The notes beneath the pieces are model-generated. The model did no database searches, was not told the origin of the DNA, and worked only from the letters and a program-made list of their open reading frames with translations. From positions 466,075 to 530,074 of the forward strand of contig NZ_LMDU01000001.1 in assembly GCF_001425165.1 (NCBI RefSeq): a stretch of DNA of 64,000 nucleotides, written 5' to 3'. Below, piece by piece: positions 50,874-59,366 of this stretch. A program made the translations under genes and the position numbers. This stretch comes from Pelomonas sp. Root405. Lineage in GTDB: Bacteria; Pseudomonadota; Gammaproteobacteria; Burkholderiales; Burkholderiaceae_C. How positions within the stretch are numbered: the first letter of the stretch is position 1; every line of letters starts with the position of its first letter.

Positions 50874-52004
50874 TCAATCGCGCGGGCGGCCCGAACGTTC
50901 GGCGGTCTCGGCAGGGGCCGGCGGCTGCCGCAAGACGCTTCGGGACGCTGGGTCGGCATTCGCGCCGCCAAACCACTGCTGCCGGTACTCCGCCCGATAA
51001 GGCAGCCCGTCGTCCACCTCCTGCTTGCCCAGCTGGCGCAGCAACTCGGTCGTGACCGCGATCGGGCGGGCCACGCGGCCGCTGGGTGGCTGCCTGGCGA
51101 AGGCCCGGCGCAGTTCGTCGGCCAGCTGCCAGCCGTGCAGGCCGGTCGGCTCGGCAATGGTCGCGAGCTGCTGTGACCGGCCCGAGCGGATGCGGCTCAA
51201 CGCGGTGCCCGAGCCGTCGCCGGCGGCGATGCCGACGATGTCGCGGCGGCCCAGGGCCGACAGCGGGAAATGCATGGAGTCCATATAGACATCGTTGATC
51301 GCCAGCACATGGGTCCAGCGCGCACCGAAGCGGCGGTGCAGGCTCTCCAGCGCGGCGGGCATCTCCTTGGCGGCCCTGGAGATGGGGACGTCTTCGACGG
51401 CCAGCAGCTCGCAGCGCGCGCACCGTGACAGGGCCTCGCGCATGCGCAGTGTCTTGACGTTCGCGATGTCGAAGCGGCCGTCGTTGAAGATGACGACACC
51501 GGCGTGTGCGCTGCTCGACTGGGTCACGAAGGCTGCGGCCATCTCGGCCACCGCGCCGGGGTCGGTGCTGACATTGGTGAACAGGCTGGGCGTGGGACCG
51601 ATGCGCGAGGACGCATGCCAGCCCACCAGCACGGGTGCCGGCCGCGGGGTGGCGACAAGCCGGTCGGTGATGTCGTCTTCGTCGAAGCCGCCGAGCACGA
51701 TGCCGTCCACCCCGCTCGCGGCGGCCTGGTCGAACAGCCGCCGGATTGTTTCCCGGTCGCCCGCACCGTTGACGATGCTCAGCGTCCAGCCGAGTTCACG
51801 ACAGGCCTGCTCGAAGCCGCGATAGACGGCGGTGATGCCGCCGTTGCGGAAGTCCTGCGCCAGGAAGACGACACGCCTGGCACCCTTGGTCGGGAGCTCG
51901 CCCTGCGCCAGGGCCGCGGTCGTCAGCCAGCTCGCCAGTGCCGCAAGCATCACGCGGCGCAACCAACGCGGCGGTGTGTGGAACGCTGTGGACATGAAGG
52001 CCAT
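50874..52004 (-). CDS. Periplasmic sugar-type binding protein
   Basis: A 376-residue protein with a signal peptide (RRVMLAALASWLTTAALAQG) and a LacI/RbsB-type periplasmic binding fold (VVFLAQDFRNGGITAVYRGFEQA, VDGIVLGGFDEDDI, VIFNDGRFDIANVK, THVLAINDVYMDS, GIAAGDGSGTALSRI). It should bind a sugar or similar ligand. It resembles the TorT-type partners of hybrid kinases, and it lies tail to tail with the hybrid-kinase remnant. Its partner may have been lost. The C-terminal ~25 residues are proline-rich. ATG 52004 or 51995. Confidence 0.75.
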   Translation of the reverse strand: MAFMSTAFHTPPRWLRRVMLAALASWLTTAALAQGELPTKGARRVVFLAQDFRNGGITAVYRGFEQACRELGWTLSIVNGAGDRETIRRLFDQAAASGVDGIVLGGFDEDDITDRLVATPRPAPVLVGWHASSRIGPTPSLFTNVSTDPGAVAEMAAAFVTQSSSAHAGVVIFNDGRFDIANVKTLRMREALSRCARCELLAVEDVPISRAAKEMPAALESLHRRFGARWTHVLAINDVYMDSMHFPLSALGRRDIVGIAAGDGSGTALSRIRSGRSQQLATIAEPTGLHGWQLADELRRAFARQPPSGRVARPIAVTTELLRQLGKQEVDDGLPYRAEYRQQWFGGANADPASRSVLRQPPAPAETAERSGRPRD

Positions 52005-52098
52005 GCCCGCAGCCTAACCCGGCCCGGCCGCGACTGGCGGTTTCTGGTGACGGGCGCGCGACATTCCGGCGCGTCGGTGAAGACTAGGATGCCGCGCG

Positions 52099-55000
52099 AT
52101 GGCCGCCACCTCCTTCCCCAAAGTCCTTGTCGCCAACCGCGGCGAAGTCGCCCTGCGCGTGCTGCGCGCCTTGCATGACCTCGGTATCCGCAGCGTCGCC
52201 GCCCACGCCGCCGACGACACCGCGTCGGCCCACATCGGCGCGGCCGATGAAGTGGTCGCGCTGCCGGCCAGCGGGTCGGCGGCCTACCTCGACATGGCCG
52301 GCCTCGTCGGCATCGCCACGCGTACCGGCTGCGCCGCCGTTCACCCGGGCTATGGTTTCGTCAGCGAGCGGGCCGACTTCGCCCGTGCCTGCGCGCAGGC
52401 CGGCCTGGTCTTCATCGGCGCCACGCCTGACCAACTCGAACGCTTCGGTGACAAGGCCCGCGCCCGCGCGCTGGCGCAGCAATGCGGCGTGCCCGTGCTG
52501 ACCGGCAGCGTCGGCGAGGTGACGCTGGCCGAGGCGCAAGCCTTCTTCGCCGAACAAGGCGGTCAGGGCGTGATGCTCAAGGCCATCGGCGGCGGTGGCG
52601 GCCGTGGCATGCGCGCGGTGCTGAGCGCCGATGAACTGCCCGCGGCCTTCGAGCGCTGCCGCTCCGAGGCGCGCGCGGCCTTCGGTGTCGATGGTGTCTA
52701 CGTCGAGCGGCTGATGCATGGCGCCCGCCATGTCGAGGTGCAGGTGATCGGCGATGGCCGCGAAGTCATCGCCCTCGGCGAGCGCGACTGCAGCCTGCAG
52801 CGCCGCTTCCAGAAGCTCGTCGAGATCGCGCCCTGCCCGGCGCTGGGCGAAGGGCTGCGTACGCAGCTGGCCGATGCTGCGCTGCGCATGTCGCGCGAGG
52901 TCGGCTACCTGGGCCTGGGCACCTTCGAGTTTCTGGTCGACCTCGCACGTGGCGAGTTCGTCTTCATCGAAACCAATGCGCGCCTGCAGGTCGAGCACAC
53001 GGTCACCGAGGCGGTCACGGGGCTGGACCTGGTGCAGCTGCAGATCGAGGTGGCCGCGGGCGCGCGGCTGGCCGACCTCGGCCTGACCGAGCCGCCACGG
53101 CCGCAGGGCCATGCCATCCAGTGGCGCATCAACGCCGAGGCCACGACCGGGCGGCTGGACCGTTTCGACCTGCCCAGCGGGCCGGGTGTGCGGGTGGACA
53201 CGCATGGCGTGGCGGGCAGCACGCCCGCGCCGCATTACGACGGCCTGCTCGCCAAGCTCATCGTGTCCTCGCGCAGCGGTCGTTTCGAGGACGTGCTGCG
53301 GCGCTCGCAACGCGCGCTGGCCGAATGCCGCATCGAAGGCCTGGCGACCAATCTCGGCCTGCTGCGCCAGCTCGCTGCGCGGCCCGAACTCGGCGGGGCG
53401 GCGCTGCACACCGACTGGCTGGCGCAGCACCTGGCCGAGCTGCTGCCGGCCGAGGGCACCGGCAGCGCCGACCCGTGCCAGCTGCGCGCGCCGGTGGCGG
53501 GCCGGCTGCTGCAGTTCAGCGCTGCTGTCGGTGACCACGTCGCTGCCGGCGCCGAGCTGGCGGTCATCGAGGCGATGAAGATGGAGCATGTGATCGCCGC
53601 GCCGCGGCCCGGGCGGCTCGTCTCGCTGGCCGTCGAACCCGGCGGCCTCGTCGACGGCGGGCAATTGCTGCTGACGCTGGAACCCCTGAGCAACGCAGCC
53701 GCGACTGTCGCGCCGCCGGCAAGCCCTGACCCCGACGACATCCGCGCTGACCTGCGGCGCCTCGTCGACCGCTGCGCCTTCACGCTCGATGCTGCTCGCC
53801 CCGAGTCTGTAGCGAGGCGCCACGCCCAAGGCCAGCGCACTGCGCGCGAAAACATCGCCGATCTCTGCGATGAAGGCAGCTTCATCGAGTACGGCGCGCT
53901 GGCCGTCGCCGCGCAGTCGCGCCGCCGCACGCCCGAGGACCTGATCGCCAACACGCCCGCCGATGGCATCGTTACCGGCATCGGTTCGATCAATCGTTCT
54001 GACTTCGGCGAGGAGAAGGCCCGTACCGTCGTCATGGCCTATGACGCGACCGTGCTGGCCGGCACGCAGGGCGCGCGCAACCACGCCAAGACCGACCGCC
54101 TGCTGGGCATCGCGGCCGAGCAGCAGTTGCCGGTGGTGCTGTTTGCCGAAGGCGGCGGTGGCCGGCCGGGCGACACCGACATGCCCGTGGTCGCCGGTCT
54201 GCATGTGCCGACCTTCGCCAGCCATGCCGCGCTGTCGGGCCGCGTGCCGGTCGTCGGCATCGCGGCGGGGCGCTGCTTTGCCGGCAATGCAGCGCTGCTG
54301 GGTTGCAGCGACGTCATCATCGCCACGCGCCGCAGCAACATCGGCATGGGCGGCCCGGCCATGGTGGAGGGCGGCGGCCTCGGCGTCTTCCGCCCCGAGC
54401 AGATCGGCCCGGCCGACGTGCAGCATCGCAATGGCGTCATCGACGTGCTGGTGGACGACGAGGCGGCTGCGGTCATCGAAGCCAGGCGCTACCTCGCCTT
54501 CTTCCAGGGCCGCACCAGCGGCTGGACGGCGCCTGACGTGCGCGCACTGCGCGCCGTCGTGCCCGAGAACCGCCTGCGCGCCTACGACAGCCGGGCCATG
54601 TTGTCGGCGCTGTTCGACGAAGCCAGCGTGCTTTTCCTGCGAACCGGTTTCGGCGCCGGCATCCACACCGCGCTGGCCCGGCTGGAAGGCCGGCCGGTGG
54701 GCGTGCTGGCCAGCAACCCGCTGCATCTGGGCGGCGCCATCGACGCCGACGCGGCCGACAAGGCAGCGCGCTTCATGCAGCTCTGCAATGCGCACGGCCT
54801 GCCGCTGGTCAGCCTCATCGACACGCCGGGCTTCATGGTCGGCCCCGACGCCGAGGCGCAGGCGCAGGTCCGCCATGTCAGCCGGCTCTTCGTCACGGCG
54901 GGCGCCTTGCGCGTGCCCTTCTTCGCCGTCGTGCTGCGCAAGAGCTATGGCTTGGGCGCCATGGCCCTGGCTGCGGGTGGCCTGCACCGGCCGGTCTTCA

Positions 55001-55284
55001 CCATTGCGTGGCCGACCGGCGAGTTCGGCGCGATGGGGCTGGAAGGCGCGGTGCGGCTGGGCTATCGCAAGGAGCTGGAAGCGCTGCCTGCCGGCCCCGA
55101 GCGCGAGGCCCTGTTCCAGCGCCTGGTCGCCCGGCAGTACGTCGACGGCGAGGCCCTCAACCTGGCGGCCACGCTGGAGATCGACGCCGTCATCGACCCC
55201 GCCGACACGCGCGCCTGGCTGGCGCGCGGCCTGGCTTCGGCGCGTGTGCGGCCGCTTGAAACCCGTTTTGTGGACACCTGGTGA
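52099..55284 (+). CDS. Single-chain biotin-dependent acyl-CoA carboxylase
   Basis: A 1061-residue enzyme with all three parts in one chain. The biotin carboxylase comes first (about 1-445: KVLVANRGEVALRVLRA, KAIGGGGGRGM ATP loop, EMRLQVEHTVTEA-like ETNARLQVEHT). The biotinyl domain (IEAMKMEHVI, biotin on Lys) lies at about 495-530. Both carboxyltransferase halves follow (about 580-1050; EGGGGRPGDTDMPVVAG and AGRCFAGNAALLGCSDVIIA). It belongs to the long-chain/medium-chain acyl-CoA carboxylase type; the acyl-CoA used is not evident. The following NTF2-like gene overlaps by TGATG, so they are coupled. Confidence 0.88.
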   Translation: MAATSFPKVLVANRGEVALRVLRALHDLGIRSVAAHAADDTASAHIGAADEVVALPASGSAAYLDMAGLVGIATRTGCAAVHPGYGFVSERADFARACAQAGLVFIGATPDQLERFGDKARARALAQQCGVPVLTGSVGEVTLAEAQAFFAEQGGQGVMLKAIGGGGGRGMRAVLSADELPAAFERCRSEARAAFGVDGVYVERLMHGARHVEVQVIGDGREVIALGERDCSLQRRFQKLVEIAPCPALGEGLRTQLADAALRMSREVGYLGLGTFEFLVDLARGEFVFIETNARLQVEHTVTEAVTGLDLVQLQIEVAAGARLADLGLTEPPRPQGHAIQWRINAEATTGRLDRFDLPSGPGVRVDTHGVAGSTPAPHYDGLLAKLIVSSRSGRFEDVLRRSQRALAECRIEGLATNLGLLRQLAARPELGGAALHTDWLAQHLAELLPAEGTGSADPCQLRAPVAGRLLQFSAAVGDHVAAGAELAVIEAMKMEHVIAAPRPGRLVSLAVEPGGLVDGGQLLLTLEPLSNAAATVAPPASPDPDDIRADLRRLVDRCAFTLDAARPESVARRHAQGQRTARENIADLCDEGSFIEYGALAVAAQSRRRTPEDLIANTPADGIVTGIGSINRSDFGEEKARTVVMAYDATVLAGTQGARNHAKTDRLLGIAAEQQLPVVLFAEGGGGRPGDTDMPVVAGLHVPTFASHAALSGRVPVVGIAAGRCFAGNAALLGCSDVIIATRRSNIGMGGPAMVEGGGLGVFRPEQIGPADVQHRNGVIDVLVDDEAAAVIEARRYLAFFQGRTSGWTAPDVRALRAVVPENRLRAYDSRAMLSALFDEASVLFLRTGFGAGIHTALARLEGRPVGVLASNPLHLGGAIDADAADKAARFMQLCNAHGLPLVSLIDTPGFMVGPDAEAQAQVRHVSRLFVTAGALRVPFFAVVLRKSYGLGAMALAAGGLHRPVFTIAWPTGEFGAMGLEGAVRLGYRKELEALPAGPEREALFQRLVARQYVDGEALNLAATLEIDAVIDPADTRAWLARGLASARVRPLETRFVDTW

Positions 55285-55640
55285 TGAGCAACTCCCTGGA
55301 CCTCGTGCGCGCCTACCTGGCCGCCTACGCGGCGCGCGACCTCGCGGCCATCGAGCCAATGTTTGCCGACGCGGTCACGCTGCGCGACTGGAAGATCCGC
55401 GTCGTCGGCAAGGCCGCGGCGCTGGCCGAGACGCGCAAGAACTTCGAGGCCGTTCAACACTTGCAGATCGACGTGCTGGCGGCCTACGAGCGACCGGGTG
55501 GCGCGGCAGCCGAGCTGACGATCGTTGTCGATGGCCGGGACAGGCTCCACGTCGTTGACGTGTTCGACTTCGACGCCGAAGGCCGCATTGCCGCCATCCG
55601 CGCCTACATCGGCCGCGGCGACGAACCGACTGACGGTTGA
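55284..55640 (+). CDS. NTF2/SnoaL-like protein
   Basis: A 118-residue small alpha+beta barrel of the SnoaL/NTF2 superfamily (LVRAYLAAYAARDLAAIEPMFADAV, DRLHVVDVFDFDAEGRIAAIRAYIG). Members bind hydrophobic ligands or act as isomerases or cyclases. The ATG overlaps the carboxylase stop by one base, which points to a job on the same CoA pathway. No catalytic residues are certain. Confidence 0.8.
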   Translation: MSNSLDLVRAYLAAYAARDLAAIEPMFADAVTLRDWKIRVVGKAAALAETRKNFEAVQHLQIDVLAAYERPGGAAAELTIVVDGRDRLHVVDVFDFDAEGRIAAIRAYIGRGDEPTDG

Positions 55641-55647
55641 GGCCGGC

Positions 55648-55830
55648 TCACTGCGGCGCGGGCGTGTCCGCGCCGGGCGTGTACGCCACGCCATGGGCGG
55701 CCAGGTAGTCGCGGATCAGCCGCCGCACCACCTGTGAGGGCGTCACGTCCTGCTGCGCGCACAAGCTCTCAAAGGCCTTTTTCTTGTCCGGGTCGATCAG
55801 CACCGTCAAGCGGGCGGTCTTTTGTTCCAC
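55648..55830 (-). CDS. Ribbon-helix-helix (CopG-like) protein
   Basis: A 60-residue DNA-binding protein of the CopG/MetJ type: TARLTVLIDPDKKKAFESLC is the beta strand and first helix and VTPSQVVRRLIRDYLAAHG the second. The start is a GTG with a strong TAAGGAG ahead. No toxin partner follows. AT-rich palindromes lie just upstream, a likely autoregulatory operator. The neighbour across that gap is the divergent DUF1275 gene. Confidence 0.8.
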   Translation of the reverse strand: MEQKTARLTVLIDPDKKKAFESLCAQQDVTPSQVVRRLIRDYLAAHGVAYTPGADTPAPQ

Positions 55831-55857
55831 GTTGGCTCCTTATACGCTTCAAATGAT

Positions 55858-55888
55858 AATTGCAATTTAATGCGATTAACATTAAATT
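55858..55888. promoter_or_regulatory. AT-rich palindromes between the RHH and DUF1275 genes
   Basis: AATTGCAATT (55858-55867) is a perfect palindrome, and AATTTAATG-N7-CATTAAATT (55864-55888) is a perfect 9-bp inverted repeat. They overlap and lie in a stretch that is far richer in A+T than the rest of the window. Both neighbours start on either side (55830 leftward, 55896 rightward). A ribbon-helix-helix or Fur-type operator is likely; GATAATTGCAATT is partly Fur-like. Confidence 0.55.
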
Positions 55889-55895
55889 AGCTGCG

Positions 55896-56639
55896 GTGAC
55901 CCTGGCCTTCTTGCACCGCCTCACCGGTACGCACCGCACGCGGTCCGCCAATCGGCAACTCGGTGCGGTGCTGGCTTTCGTGGCCGGGGCGGTCAATGCG
56001 GGCGGCTTACTGGCTGTGCAGCGCTACACCTCGCACATGACCGGTGTGGTCTCCGGCGTGGCCGACGATCTGGCCACCGGCGGCTTTGCGCTCGCGCTCG
56101 CGGGCTTGGCCTCGCTGTTGGCGTTTGTGGCGGGCGCGGCCTGCACCGCCTTGCTCGTCAACTGGGCGCGCCAGCGCGAGATGCACAGCAAGTACGCGCT
56201 CGCGCTGCTGATGGAGGCCGCGCTGCTGCTGCTGTTCGGCCTGGTGGGCGCCCATCTCGATCATCTTGCCCATCTGCTGGTGCCGACCGCCGTGCTGCTG
56301 CTGTGTTTCATCATGGGCTTGCAGAACGCCACCGTCACCAAGATCTCGCAGGCCGAGATCCGCACCACCCACATGACCGGTGTCGTCACCGACCTGGGGC
56401 TGGAACTCGGCCGGCTGCTGTACTGGAACGGCGCCACCGCGCCTGACTCGGCCCACTTCGTGCGCGCCAACCGAGACAAGCTCTTCATCCACAGCCTGGT
56501 GCTCGGCCTGTTCTTCGTCGGTGGACTGGTCGGTGCGCTGGCCTTCAAGCACTTCGGCTTCTCGGCCACCTTGCCCATCGCACTGCTGCTGACGCTGATG
56601 GCCGCGCCGCCGCTCCTCCATGACCTGCGGCGCCATTGA
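55896..56639 (+). CDS. DUF1275 (YoaK-like) membrane protein
   Basis: A 247-residue inner-membrane protein with about six helices. The DUF1275 marks are FVAGAVNAGGLLAVQRYTSHMTG and the second half-repeat GLQNATVTKISQAEIRTTHMTGVVTDLG. The function of the family is unknown; a transport role is often assumed. The start is set at GTG 55896; an earlier TTG (55860) would lie inside the operator palindrome and is less likely. The stop overlaps the start region of the spermidine-synthase-like gene. Confidence 0.8.
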   Translation: MTLAFLHRLTGTHRTRSANRQLGAVLAFVAGAVNAGGLLAVQRYTSHMTGVVSGVADDLATGGFALALAGLASLLAFVAGAACTALLVNWARQREMHSKYALALLMEAALLLLFGLVGAHLDHLAHLLVPTAVLLLCFIMGLQNATVTKISQAEIRTTHMTGVVTDLGLELGRLLYWNGATAPDSAHFVRANRDKLFIHSLVLGLFFVGGLVGALAFKHFGFSATLPIALLLTLMAAPPLLHDLRRH

Positions 56640-56668
56640 ACGCCGCCTTGCCCTTTCCCGCGCCCTCC

Positions 56669-57442
56669 ATGCCCGACACCGCCGACCTGAACGCCTTCGT
56701 CAAGCCCTTCGTCTACGAGACGCTGGATACCCGTGCGCTGCACTTCTCGATCTGCGAGATCCAGAGCCGCATGCGGGTGCAGCAGCCGCACGCGCTGGAC
56801 CTGGCCTACACGCGAACGATGATGGCCCTTTTGCTCTTCGTGCCGCGGCCGCAGGCCCTGGCCATGATCGGCTTGGGTGGCGGCTCGCTGGCCAAGTTCT
56901 GCCACCGCGAACTGCCCGACACGCGCATCGAGGTCGTCGAGATCAACCCCCACGTCATCGCGCTGCGCGAGCAGTTCCAGGTGCCGCCGGACGATGCACG
57001 CTTCCGGGTCCGGCGCGGCGACGGGGCGCATTTCGTGCGCGACGCCCATGAGCCGCTGGACGTGCTGCTCGTGGACGGCTTCGACCACGAAGGCCAGCCG
57101 CCGGCGCTGTGCTCGCAGGCGTTCTACGACGACTGTTGCAACGCACTGCGCCCCGACGGCGTGCTGGTGGTCAACCTGCACACCGCCCACCCCGAGTTCA
57201 AGCGGCACGCGTCACGCCTGCGCCGCGCCTTTGACGGCGACGTGCTGCTCGTGGGCGACCAGGACTGCAGCAACACCATCGCCTTCGCCGGTCGGCGCGC
57301 ACTGCGAGCGCTTGCCGAGCCGGGCTTGCTGCGCAAGCCGCGGCTGCTCACGCCCCAGGCCTGGGATGAACTCCGGCCCGCCTTCGCCCATGTTGCGGCC
57401 ATGCAGCAGCAGCAGCGCCACGGCGACGGAGCCCGCGGCTAG
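56669..57442 (+). CDS. Spermidine-synthase-like methyltransferase-fold protein
   Basis: A 257-residue protein with the spermidine synthase fold. The binding loop reads [34 protein letters not shown], and the catalytic-loop region reads [20 protein letters not shown]. The proton-abstracting Asp of true SpeE (in GGDGG..DSTDP) is replaced, so polyamine synthesis is doubtful; methyl transfer or another role is possible. It lacks the N-terminal beta domain of SpeE. The ATG at 56669 was preferred over the overlapping TTG at 56636. It converges on the epimerase gene. Confidence 0.75.
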   Translation: MPDTADLNAFVKPFVYETLDTRALHFSICEIQSRMRVQQPHALDLAYTRTMMALLLFVPRPQALAMIGLGGGSLAKFCHRELPDTRIEVVEINPHVIALREQFQVPPDDARFRVRRGDGAHFVRDAHEPLDVLLVDGFDHEGQPPALCSQAFYDDCCNALRPDGVLVVNLHTAHPEFKRHASRLRRAFDGDVLLVGDQDCSNTIAFAGRRALRALAEPGLLRKPRLLTPQAWDELRPAFAHVAAMQQQQRHGDGARG

Positions 57443-58380
57443 GGGTGCAGGCCCCAGCCGAAGGGGTCGGCGGGGTCGATCATCAATGTCGCCTCGGCGC
57501 TGATGAAGGCCTGGCCGCGGATGGTGGGCACGATGCTGGCACCGTCCTTCTCGTACCAGCCCTCGAAGACGCTGCCGATGACGCTGGCCTGGCGCCATAC
57601 ATGGCCCGGCGCCAGCTTGCCCGCCGCGGCCAGGCAGGCCAGCTTGGCACTGGTGCCGGTGCCGCAGGGCGAGCGGTCGTACTGGCGGCCGGGGCAGAGC
57701 ACGAAACTGCGCGAGTCGGCCAGCGCCGGGTCGACCTCGGCAAACAGCTCGATGTGGTCGATGACGGCGCCGTCCGCGCCACGGTGGCCCTGGGCGTGCA
57801 GCGCCTGGCCCAGCGCATCGGCGTAGGCGGTCAGTGCAGACACGTGTGCAGGCGCGATGGGCTGGCCATGGTCGGCGCACAGGAAGAACCAGTTGCCGCC
57901 CCAGGCGATGTCGCCCGTGACCGTCTGGCCGGTGTCAAGCTCGACGGCGACGCCGGCGGCCAGGCGGTAGGCCGGCACATTGCGCACGCTGACGCGGCCG
58001 TCCTCGTGCAGCGTGGCGAGCACGTTGCCCACGGGCGTCTCGATGACATGTTCGCCCGGCCTGATGCGCCCCAGGTGCGCCAGCGTGGCGACCAGCCCGA
58101 TGGTGCCGTGGCCGCACATGCCGAGGTAGCCGGTGTTGTTGAAGAAGATGACGCCGGCCGTGTGCGCCGGGTCCTGCGGCGGGCACAGCAGCGCGCCGAC
58201 GAGGACCTCGCTGCCGCGCGGCTCCAGCAGCGTGGCGCGGCGGTAGCGGTCGTGCTCGCGGGACAGGCGCTCGCGCCGCTCGGCCATCGTGCCGGAGCCG
58301 AGATCGGGGAAGCCGGCGATGACGACGCGCGTCGGCTCGCCGCCGGTGTGCGAGTCGACGATCTGGATGCGCTCGGTCAT
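57439..58380 (-). CDS. 4-hydroxyproline 2-epimerase (proline racemase family)
   Basis: A 313-residue enzyme with the two catalytic cysteines of the family in [13 protein letters not shown] and [13 protein letters not shown]. The Cys/Cys pair is that of proline racemase and hydroxyproline epimerase; a Thr at the second position would mean a dehydratase. It converts trans-4-hydroxy-L-proline to the cis-D isomer. Its ATG overlaps the stop of the DapA-like gene (ATGA), which fits a hydroxyproline catabolic operon. The start was set at 58380 for that reason. No dehydrogenase genes are nearby. Confidence 0.88.
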   Translation of the reverse strand: MTERIQIVDSHTGGEPTRVVIAGFPDLGSGTMAERRERLSREHDRYRRATLLEPRGSEVLVGALLCPPQDPAHTAGVIFFNNTGYLGMCGHGTIGLVATLAHLGRIRPGEHVIETPVGNVLATLHEDGRVSVRNVPAYRLAAGVAVELDTGQTVTGDIAWGGNWFFLCADHGQPIAPAHVSALTAYADALGQALHAQGHRGADGAVIDHIELFAEVDPALADSRSFVLCPGRQYDRSPCGTGTSAKLACLAAAGKLAPGHVWRQASVIGSVFEGWYEKDGASIVPTIRGQAFISAEATLMIDPADPFGWGLHP

Positions 58381-59300
58381 GGCCGGGACTGGCAATCGGC
58401 TGGCCGGTTGGCCAGCGCCGTGGCGACCAGCGCCTGCACGCGTTCCCGCTCGGCGCCCACCAGCGGCAGCCGCGGCCGGCGCGTGTGCTCGCTGCCCACG
58501 CCCACCAGCGCGTCGATGAGCTTGAGGTTCTGCACCAGCTTGGTCGACACGTCCAGGTGCAGCAGCGGCGTCATCCAGCGGTAGATGGCGCGCGCCTCGG
58601 CCCAGCGGCCGGCCTGCATCAGGTCGAACAGCGCCACCGTCTCGCGCGGGAAGGCGCAGCCCACACCGGCCAGCAGGCCGTCGCAGCCCAGCGCCAGTCC
58701 CTCGAAAGCCAGGTCGTCCACGCCCATGAAAAGCTGGTAGCGGTCGCCCAGCAGGTTGCGCAGGTCGGTGATGCGCGTCACGTCGCCGCTGCTTTCCTTG
58801 ATGGCCGCCATGTGCTCGCTGTGCGGTCCCTGAGCCAGTTCGGCGAAGTGCTCGGGCCGCAGGTCCACCCGGTAGGCCACCGGGTTGTTGTAGACCATCA
58901 GCGGGCGCTGGGCTGCCGCCGCATAGGCGCGCACATTGGCCATCGCCTCGCGGGCATCGGCCACGTAGATGACCGAGGGCATGACCATGTAGCCGGCCAC
59001 GCCCAGTGCGTTGGCGCCCTCGATGAAGCGCAAGGCTTCGCGCGTGCTGGTTTCGGACACGGTCGCCAGCACCGGCACGCGGCCGTTGGCCGCGTCGAGC
59101 GCACAGCGCGCCACTGCCAGCTTCTCGTCCAGCGTCAGCGTGCTCGCTTCGCCGAGTGACCCGCAGCAGACGACGCCGTGGATGCCGTTGCGGATCTGGA
59201 AGTCGATGTGCCGCGCCGTGCCGGCGAAGTCGAGGCTTTCATCGGCATGGAACTTGGTCGTGACGGCGGGGAAGACGCCGCGCCAGGGAAGGGTCTGCAT
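58377..59300 (-). CDS. DapA-family lyase, probable pyrroline-4-hydroxy-2-carboxylate deaminase
   Basis: A 307-residue class I aldolase of the dihydrodipicolinate synthase family. The Schiff-base lysine is in [13 protein letters not shown], the proton-relay Tyr in [10 protein letters not shown], and the GSLGEASTL loop is present. Next to hydroxyproline epimerase the most likely role is deamination of 1-pyrroline-4-hydroxy-2-carboxylate to 2-oxoglutarate semialdehyde (LhpC-like). The start is set at the ATG at 59300 ([17 protein letters not shown]), where the family begins. It is first in the operon. Confidence 0.82.
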   Translation of the reverse strand: MQTLPWRGVFPAVTTKFHADESLDFAGTARHIDFQIRNGIHGVVCCGSLGEASTLTLDEKLAVARCALDAANGRVPVLATVSETSTREALRFIEGANALGVAGYMVMPSVIYVADAREAMANVRAYAAAAQRPLMVYNNPVAYRVDLRPEHFAELAQGPHSEHMAAIKESSGDVTRITDLRNLLGDRYQLFMGVDDLAFEGLALGCDGLLAGVGCAFPRETVALFDLMQAGRWAEARAIYRWMTPLLHLDVSTKLVQNLKLIDALVGVGSEHTRRPRLPLVGAERERVQALVATALANRPADCQSRP

Positions 59301-59366
59301 CGTTGGGGCTCCTGCACTGAGGGCCCCATGTTCGCTCAACCAGCACACCCGTTCCTGGCGCCGTTT

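Noticed and set aside
52084-55359. 1091-codon leftward frame opposite the carboxylase
   Set aside because: Its composition is typical of an antisense shadow, and all carboxylase motifs are on the plus strand.
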